The notes beneath the pieces were generated by a model that searched no databases, was not told where the DNA came from, and was given only the letters and a program-made list of their open reading frames with translations. This document shows positions 53,795 to 64,000 of a DNA stretch of 64,000 bases, in pieces. The translations under genes were made by a program, and so were the position numbers. Source of the stretch: an uncultured Lactobacillus sp. (lineage in GTDB: Bacteria > Bacillota > Bacilli > Lactobacillales > Lactobacillaceae). The stretch covers positions 43,966-107,965 of the forward strand of contig CALFSK010000023.1 in NCBI GenBank assembly GCA_937916845.1, in the 5' to 3' direction. How positions within the stretch are numbered: position 1 is the first letter of the stretch; each line of letters starts with the position of its first letter.

Positions 53795-53836
53795 GTCCAA
53801 CCAACAAGGGTACTGACTTGTGAAAGGATTATAAAA

Positions 53837-54913
53837 TTGACAATTAATTTAACAACGTATGGCCTAACTCACTATTTTGAAGCTCTCGCTCAGGCAGCCC
53901 CCGAGTTGACCCTAGCGCGCATCATTTCCCAACACCGGGATTTGTACCAAGTCGTTAGTGAACGGGGCCAACAGCTGGCGCAGGTCAGTGGCAAACTAAA
54001 CTACCAACTAACGGACCCAACCAGCTATCCGGCGGTTGGGGACTGGGTCTTAATGACGGCCACGTCGACAACGGATCAGGCCGTTATTGACCAAGTCTTA
54101 CCACGGCAAAGCTTATTGGCCCGCTCAGCGGCTGGAACCGGCCGTCAGGGACAAGCCATTGCCGCCAATTTAACCACGATTTTTATTTGCATGGCGTTAA
54201 ATGGCGATTTCAACGTCCGCCGACTAGAACGCTACCTGACCATGGCTTGGGACAGTGGCGCTACACCGGTCGTTGTACTGACTAAGGTGGATTTATGTCC
54301 CGATTTAGATACTAAAATGACCCTGTTAGCTGACAGTACAATGGGAGTCGACGTCATTAGTTGTTCCGCTAAGACGGGGGCCGGTTTCGATGCGGTCAAC
54401 GCCTACCTGCTCCCTGGCAAAACGGTGGCGTTCATCGGTTCCTCGGGTGTCGGCAAATCAACCTTAATCAACCATTTGCTAGGCACCGACGCCTTACTGA
54501 CAAAAACGATTCGTGAAGATGATGCCAAGGGCCGCCACGCGACCACGGCACGCCAACTAATCGTTTTGCCGCAAGGTGGGTTAGTGATCGATACACCGGG
54601 AATGCGCGAATTACAACTTCTAAGTGGTAACTTTGACCAAAGTTTTGCCGACGTCACAGCGTTAGCAAAGAATTGTAAGTTCCGTGATTGCCAGCACCAA
54701 GGGGAACCCGGATGTGCCGTCCAAGCGGCGATTGCAACTGGTGAACTCTCAGCAGACCGCTTAGCCAGCTACCAAAAATTGCAACAAGAACTCGCCTACC
54801 AGGGGTTAACTGCCCGTGAGCGTGAAAATGCCAAAATTGAGCGACTATTTGGTGGTAAAAGTGCCATGAAACAAGTCGTTAAGCAGGTTCGGCAGAAGAA
54901 TAAGCGTCGGTAA
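53837..54913 (+). CDS. rsgA: Ribosome-associated GTPase RsgA family
   Basis: 358 aa with TTG start at 53837 (AAAGG 9 bases before); the frame extends upstream through the leader but that part is not protein-like. An N-terminal OB-type part precedes a circularly permuted GTPase domain: TKVDL (G4), GSSGVGKST (G1) and DTPGMREL (G3), then a zinc motif CKFRDCQHQGEPGC. RsgA matures the 30S subunit. The order of motifs confirms the permutation. This is likely an extra copy beside the housekeeping one, since the context (structured leader, transporter genes) is unusual for rsgA. Confidence 0.92.
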   Translation: MTINLTTYGLTHYFEALAQAAPELTLARIISQHRDLYQVVSERGQQLAQVSGKLNYQLTDPTSYPAVGDWVLMTATSTTDQAVIDQVLPRQSLLARSAAGTGRQGQAIAANLTTIFICMALNGDFNVRRLERYLTMAWDSGATPVVVLTKVDLCPDLDTKMTLLADSTMGVDVISCSAKTGAGFDAVNAYLLPGKTVAFIGSSGVGKSTLINHLLGTDALLTKTIREDDAKGRHATTARQLIVLPQGGLVIDTPGMRELQLLSGNFDQSFADVTALAKNCKFRDCQHQGEPGCAVQAAIATGELSADRLASYQKLQQELAYQGLTARERENAKIERLFGGKSAMKQVVKQVRQKNKRR

Positions 54914-54997
54914 ACAGGCTCAGAATGGACCAGAAGGCAAATAGTTTGTGCGCATTAACGTGGAACAAACGACCTTTTGGAGCATACAAGATTGCAG

Positions 54998-55052
54998 AAA
55001 AAAATAGAGGATCAGAAATCGACTACCAATGATTTCTGATCCTCTATTTTTG
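54998..55052. terminator. Bidirectional intrinsic terminator
   Basis: AAAATAGAGGATCAGAAATC pairs perfectly with GATTTCTGATCCTCTATTTT. It separates the convergent rsgA-type and MFS genes. Confidence 0.92.
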
Positions 55053-55087
55053 AATTAGATACAACTCTTATTTTTTCTTCTAATAAG

Positions 55088-56281
55088 CTAAGCCATCACT
55101 GAATTTTCTTGATCTCCTAACGCAATGACAATCAAGCTACAGATAACTCCAACGACCGCAATGCCGACGTCAAACCACATGATCTGACGAATACCAATAG
55201 CTGAGATCCACGCGGTAAATACTGGAATCGTGAAGGACGATAGCCCACTAGCCGTATAGTAAATCCCGGTAATCCGTCCCTTGGCTCGTGGGAAAACGTT
55301 ACTCATAATCGTTAAGCCTAATTGCATGACCCCACCAGCAGCGGAACAGCCGATAACAAACGAACTAACCAAGGCTACGCCCCAACTCGGAACCATTGTC
55401 AGGGTGAGCAAGGCTACTAAGGAAACACAAGTATCTGCTAGCATGAACCACACCGGTTTAATAAACCGTTCAACTAGCAGTGCCGTTACAACGACCCCTA
55501 AAATCGACCCCACACTGTAGATGCTGACCAGCATCCGCGCGTGAACTAGGTCGAGGTGAATAACGTCACTACCATACTTCGTTAACCATTGACTGACTAA
55601 GTAAAAAGTTGACATTGAAATATAGCCAAAAATCGTTAAAACGACACCCAAGATCATCTTTTTGGCCGTCATCTTGGTTTTCCCACCAGTAGCCGTCTTT
55701 TTTTCAGCCGGTTTCGTCGATAACTCAGGGAAAGTCCGTTTGCGCAGAAAGATAAAGTTGAAGACCATTAAAACGACGCACAAAATAAAAGCCCAACCAT
55801 ACCAGAGGCTGAAATGATCTAATCCGGCGACTAGGATTGGCAGTAGTAATTCGCCAATTGAAGCAAACGCCTTAATCATGATGTTAGCCGTTGCTTGCCG
55901 GTTAGGGTAAAGCTCCATCAACGCCGGGTACGTCCCGGAATCTAGGAATGAGTTCGCCATTCCCGCTAAAATTCCAAAGAAATACGCCGTGATGATGTTT
56001 GGCGATATGATAATCCCTACAAAAAATAACGTATAAGTTAAAATTCCTAATTGAACAAAAAATTTGCGACCCCACCGGTCAGAAAAAGTGCCGGCTAAGT
56101 ATAGCACTAACAAGCGCCCAATCCCCAACGATGAAATGACCAGTGAAACACCCGCGTCGTTAACATGCCATTGGCTTCCAAGCACCGTCATGTTTTGCGC
56201 CAGGATCACAATAGCCATCCCGTGAACGAGATAGTCAAGGTACAAACAAATTGTCGTTTTAATTCGTTCTGTCGAAGTCAT
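55088..56281 (-). CDS. MFS transporter, paralogue of the aro-operon transporter
   Basis: 397 aa from ATG at 56281 (GGGTGA upstream; an in-frame GTG at 56290 is possible). 12 membrane helices. It resembles the transporter at 50384 along its length: YLDYLVHGMAIVILAQNM against YLNYFIHGMGVIILAQNM, then ISSLGIGRLLVL and SDRWGRKFF in both. It probably imports a related cyclic acid such as quinate. Monocistronic, with a cre site 79 bases upstream. Confidence 0.85.
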   Translation of the reverse strand: MTSTERIKTTICLYLDYLVHGMAIVILAQNMTVLGSQWHVNDAGVSLVISSLGIGRLLVLYLAGTFSDRWGRKFFVQLGILTYTLFFVGIIISPNIITAYFFGILAGMANSFLDSGTYPALMELYPNRQATANIMIKAFASIGELLLPILVAGLDHFSLWYGWAFILCVVLMVFNFIFLRKRTFPELSTKPAEKKTATGGKTKMTAKKMILGVVLTIFGYISMSTFYLVSQWLTKYGSDVIHLDLVHARMLVSIYSVGSILGVVVTALLVERFIKPVWFMLADTCVSLVALLTLTMVPSWGVALVSSFVIGCSAAGGVMQLGLTIMSNVFPRAKGRITGIYYTASGLSSFTIPVFTAWISAIGIRQIMWFDVGIAVVGVICSLIVIALGDQENSVMA

Positions 56282-56359
56282 ATGAGTCACCCGTGCTTTG
56301 CTTTAATTTGAATTGAGTAACAAAACACAATTTGCTCATGTATTAACAACCATCATAAA

Positions 56360-56373
56360 AGTAAACGGTTACA
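56360..56373 (-). promoter_or_regulatory. cre site of the second MFS gene
   Basis: TGTAACCGTTTACT on the minus strand matches 13 of 14 CcpA-box positions and is nearly identical to the ABC importer site at 43512. Confidence 0.7.
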
Positions 56374-56444
56374 TTTGTCAAGGGCAGGAACGAATTTCCA
56401 TCATTTTATGAAAAATAAGCGTTCATTTTCACAAGCAGTTCTAC

Positions 56445-56477
56445 TAAAAAAGATTCGGACTGTTTGCCCGAACCTTT
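56445..56477 (-). terminator. Intrinsic terminator of the first BspA-type gene
   Basis: On the minus strand GGTTCGG pairs with CCGAATC, followed by TTTTTTAG. Confidence 0.7.
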
Positions 56478-56547
56478 TACGTTTAAATCATGTCTTTGCG
56501 AACATCTCCAGCTCCACCGAGACTGTTATTAATAAGGATATTAATTA

Positions 56548-61065
<4,518 letters not shown>

Positions 61066-61222
61066 CCCAACCCACTCCTCCAGTAATATAATTTGTTAAT
61101 TAACTTTACATAACTACATCAATAGTGTACGCCATTCTCTATCTGGATGAAAGCGGTAAAATAATTGTTCCACGACAACATTTATATAAAATATATTTCT
61201 CAAAGAATCACCCGATTAATCC

Positions 61223-61265
61223 AAAAAAGTAGCCCCTCAGAATTAGTATTCCAAGGAACTACTTT
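61223..61265 (-). terminator. Intrinsic terminator of the second BspA-type gene
   Basis: On the minus strand AAAGTAGTTCCTTGG pairs with the GAGGGGCTACTTTTTT arm. Confidence 0.65.
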
Positions 61266-61275
61266 ACTTATCGTT

Positions 61276-64000
61276 TTAGTTATCTTGATGATTCTTTTTT
61301 TCTTTAAATAACCATGGCAATCCCAAGCTAGACAACGCTAAAACGATTAGGCCAATAATCGATACACGCTTATTCATCTGCTCACCAGTTTGTGGTAGGG
61401 CACTAGTCGCTTTAGTCTTCAGCGTCGGCTTAATTGGTTGTAAAGATTTTAAATGATCAGTCGATACTGCCAACTTCTCAGTCGGCTTAGCTGCCATGTT
61501 TTTAGGCAAAGCTTCAACGTCCTTTTTAACAGTCGTCTGCTGAATTGTCTCAGTTGCCATATTTTCTGGCACTTCAGGGTCCTGCTTCTCAGTCGTCTCT
61601 TCATCCGGCTGTTCAGTTGTCGTTTGACCAGAATTGTCATCTGGAAGGTTATCAGGTTTATTATCACCCTGATTCAAGTTACTGTCTGGAAGGTTACCGG
61701 GTTCCTTATCACCCTGATTCAGGTTGCTGTCTGGAAGGTTACCGGGTTCCTTATCACCCTGATTCAGGTTGCTGTCCGGAACTTCACCAGGCTCATTATC
61801 GCCGTTATCACCATTTTCGTCTGGAACTTCTACCGCACCACCATTACCATCGTCAGGATCAGTCTTAGCTTCAACGATGACCTGCGTTTGCGCCGTGTGC
61901 ACTGTCCCTAACTGATCCGTGAATTGATACGTGACTACGTAGCTTCCCGGCACGTTCACATTAACGGAACTATCAACTTGAGCGGCACTAGGTTGAACCG
62001 CAGTGCCGTCGCTGTCCGTCACTGGTTGCAGGTTAGCCAGTGCATCCCACTGATCACCCACGGTTAAATGCACGATCGCTTCTTTGACTGTTAAATTAGC
62101 TTGGTTGGCTAAGACGGTTACCGCCGTGGTCGCCGTATGCAGTTTGTTTTGTTGATCCGTAAACCGGTACGTGACTAGGTAGTGCCCCGGCCGTGTCAAA
62201 TCAACGTTACTGCTAATCGTTACTTGACTAGTATCGACCGAACTACCGTCAACGTCTTTGACGGCCTCAAGGTTATCACTCGCTTGCCAAGCATCCCCCG
62301 CATAAATCGTCACGACGTCTTTCTTAACCGCCAAACTAGCTTGGCTGGCTTTAACCGTAACAACTACCGTGGCCTCGTGAGTCGTACCAAATAGGTCCAC
62401 AAACTGGTAAGTTACGGAATAATCGCCCGGTTTTTCAGTATTTACCATACCGTCAACTTGAATGGCCTGTGCCCAATCCGCCACGTTAATTTGTTGATTA
62501 TCCGAATCAACAACGGACTGCACGTTACTCAACGGTTCCCATGAATCGCCTTCATATAACGTAACCTGGTTGGTTTTTAATTGGAGGCTAGCATGATTTT
62601 CACCAGCCGTAATCGTAATTAACGCCGTCTGTTCATGGGTGCCATGACCGTCATTAAAACGATACTTAATCTGATAATCGCCTGGTCGATCAAGGTTCGT
62701 GACGGTTTGACCCTTAGCATCCGTCATTAATACTGCCACTTGTGATACTGGATTTCCGAGGTCGTCCACGGCCTGGTCCACCAATGTCCGTGGGTCCCAA
62801 TGATCATCCGTTGAAAAACTACCCGTGTTCTGCTTAAGCGTTAGCCCGTTTACAACGACGTGAACTGTCTTCGTCACCAGCGTCCCGAATTGATCCGTGA
62901 ACTGGTAGGTAATGGCGTAAGTACCGGGAGTTTGATTATCCGCCGTACCACTGACCGTCACCATACTAAAATCGACAACACTCCCATCCGCATCAACAAC
63001 GCCTTGCAGATTATCCGTTGCTTGCCAAGTGTCACCTAATTGAATAACCGAATCATGCGCATCAACCGCCGCTTGGTTAGCGGCAATTCTTAATTTTACA
63101 GGACCAGAAGTTTGCGGAGAAAGCCCCTTACCAGTGTAACTGTACGTAACCTCGTAGTTTCCAGCCACTCTAGGGTCAATCTTATCAACAATTGTATTGG
63201 TGTCCGTATTACGCAACGTTACTATTAACTGATCAAGTTCCAAATTATTTCCATTGTCATCAACCGCTTTTACAAAACTATCCTCAGGTGACCAGGTTGT
63301 AACAGGGCTCGCAATCAGGTTAACGTCTTGCCCGACAATATTTTGCCAAATCCACGTCCCGGTGGTGGCCTGGTCACTACTGTAGCGTGCTGTTAGCTCC
63401 TGAGCTGTTAACCGTTCACCAGTCTCCATATTGACCCACCGACCCGTTAAACCGCCTGCAGCTGGCAAATTAGCGGAGAAAAAGGCATTCTTTAATTCTT
63501 GAAGGCTATTGAATCCAAGTTGGCCAATCATTGGTTCTAAAGGTTCATCTAAATCTTGCTGGTCCCCAAGGTCGATAATATCACTAGCGAGATTTGCTGG
63601 ATGGTCAACACTTAAATGTGTATCTTTTCCTAAGATTAAGACTCGCGGCTTAGTTTCCACAAGATTATATCGATCTGAAAGGTATTTAGGGGCATTAAAA
63701 AGTCCAAATATCCGCCACATTCCAGTGTCATCACCATTTTCTAAAAACGAGTAAGGCAATTGGATATTCTGCAGATTAAACGATGATAAATCTAGCTTTT
63801 GTAAGGCCCCATCATTGACAAACATCTGACTCATATTGTTGACACGACTCGTGTCAAAGTTATGGAGGTCGAGCTCAGCTATTTGACTGACACCCTTGAA
63901 CATACTCCCCATATCCGTGACCTGACCCGTCTTAAACGTGGCAAGATTCAGATTGGTCAACGCCGCCATATCCATAAACATCTGGGACATATTAACGACG
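61276..64000 (-). CDS. LPXTG-anchored BspA-type (DUF285) surface protein, 5' part missing
   Basis: 908 codons are visible; the frame stays open to the window edge, and the first visible ATG is only an internal DUF285 Met, so the N-terminus is outside. Visible order: about four DUF285 repeats (VVNMSQMF, TDMGSMF, NNMSQMF), six Ig-like repeats that align one-to-one with those of the upstream paralogue, then an Asp/Asn-rich linker with three 15-residue repeats (NLPDSNLNQGDKEPG). LPQTGE, a membrane helix and a basic tail close the protein. Adhesin-like, wall-anchored by sortase. It is separated from the paralogue by about 210 bases with a terminator. Confidence 0.9.
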   Translation of the reverse strand, partial: VVNMSQMFMDMAALTNLNLATFKTGQVTDMGSMFKGVSQIAELDLHNFDTSRVNNMSQMFVNDGALQKLDLSSFNLQNIQLPYSFLENGDDTGMWRIFGLFNAPKYLSDRYNLVETKPRVLILGKDTHLSVDHPANLASDIIDLGDQQDLDEPLEPMIGQLGFNSLQELKNAFFSANLPAAGGLTGRWVNMETGERLTAQELTARYSSDQATTGTWIWQNIVGQDVNLIASPVTTWSPEDSFVKAVDDNGNNLELDQLIVTLRNTDTNTIVDKIDPRVAGNYEVTYSYTGKGLSPQTSGPVKLRIAANQAAVDAHDSVIQLGDTWQATDNLQGVVDADGSVVDFSMVTVSGTADNQTPGTYAITYQFTDQFGTLVTKTVHVVVNGLTLKQNTGSFSTDDHWDPRTLVDQAVDDLGNPVSQVAVLMTDAKGQTVTNLDRPGDYQIKYRFNDGHGTHEQTALITITAGENHASLQLKTNQVTLYEGDSWEPLSNVQSVVDSDNQQINVADWAQAIQVDGMVNTEKPGDYSVTYQFVDLFGTTHEATVVVTVKASQASLAVKKDVVTIYAGDAWQASDNLEAVKDVDGSSVDTSQVTISSNVDLTRPGHYLVTYRFTDQQNKLHTATTAVTVLANQANLTVKEAIVHLTVGDQWDALANLQPVTDSDGTAVQPSAAQVDSSVNVNVPGSYVVTYQFTDQLGTVHTAQTQVIVEAKTDPDDGNGGAVEVPDENGDNGDNEPGEVPDSNLNQGDKEPGNLPDSNLNQGDKEPGNLPDSNLNQGDNKPDNLPDDNSGQTTTEQPDEETTEKQDPEVPENMATETIQQTTVKKDVEALPKNMAAKPTEKLAVSTDHLKSLQPIKPTLKTKATSALPQTGEQMNKRVSIIGLIVLALSSLGLPWLFKEKKNHQDN
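61641..61775. repeat. 45-bp tandem repeat in the wall-spanning linker
   Basis: Three in-frame copies of a 45-base unit beginning CTGGAAGGTTACCGGGTTCC. Copies two and three are nearly identical, the first has diverged. They encode the 15-residue linker repeat. Confidence 0.85.

Noticed and set aside
53615..53836. N-terminal extension of the rsgA-type protein
   Set aside because: The frame happens to be open through the leader, but it crosses the terminator hairpin; the TTG at 53837 has a ribosome site and starts the family homology.

Overview
The window looks like chromosomal DNA of a lactobacillus of the Lactiplantibacillus plantarum/pentosus group. The evidence is moderate GC, LPQTxE-type sortase signals, a csc-type (WxL) surface cluster, a Leloir galactose operon flanked by two GH42 beta-galactosidases, and xylose genes in the xylQ-xylR-xylA-xylB order known from L. 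pentosus. I see no insertion sequence, phage gene, integrase, CRISPR array, rRNA or tRNA. An exact 16-bp parS palindrome near 7.8 kb suggests the window lies on the origin-proximal part of the chromosome.

Layout. 1-3.3 kb: a cell-surface complex cluster on the minus strand (LPQM-type membrane protein, two WxL proteins, a DUF916/DUF3324 protein, a truncated lectin-like protein). 3.9-4.5 kb: an orphan TetR regulator. 4.9-7.8 kb: a MoxR-type AAA ATPase with a VWA/DUF2201 partner and a small protein. 7.8-12.1 kb: sbcCD. 12.4-16.7 kb: a MIP channel, an ABC1/UbiB-type kinase, and a T-box-controlled brnQ. 16.8-27.8 kb: GH42, lacR, galT, galE, galK, galM and a second GH42. 28.2-35 kb: xylB, xylA, xylR and a GH31 alpha-xylosidase. 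35.3-39.1 kb: PTS EIIC, esterase, ROK kinase and AraC regulator. 39.2-45.8 kb: a SGNH esterase, an ABC sugar importer, a PucR-type regulator and an MsmK-type ATPase. 46.3-53.6 kb: a five-gene operon (aroE, MFS transporter, aroD, apbE, three-domain flavin reductase) with a divergent LysR regulator. 53.6-56.3 kb: a structured leader with a terminator ahead of an rsgA-type GTPase, then a second MFS transporter. 56.5-64 kb: two tandem LPXTG-anchored BspA-type surface proteins, the second cut by the window edge.

How the parts work together. Most of the window serves plant-material use: import and hydrolysis of beta-galactosides, xylosides and other oligosaccharides, with many cre sites for CcpA repression, two matching XylR operators and repeated galactose-regulator motifs. 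The 46-53 kb operon is best read as shikimate/quinate import and reduction, with ApbE loading FMN onto a soluble enoate-reductase-like flavoprotein, a likely electron sink. The ends of the window encode cell-surface adhesion and complex-forming proteins.

The most unusual signals are non-coding. Three dispersed elements of about 160-175 nt (near 4.8, 19.1 and 28.05 kb) differ in sequence but keep the same architecture: a long outer stem, a perfect inner hairpin, and two interleaved stems that would form a pseudoknot. A fourth structured RNA with its own promoter and terminator precedes the rsgA-type gene. I do not recognise either RNA.
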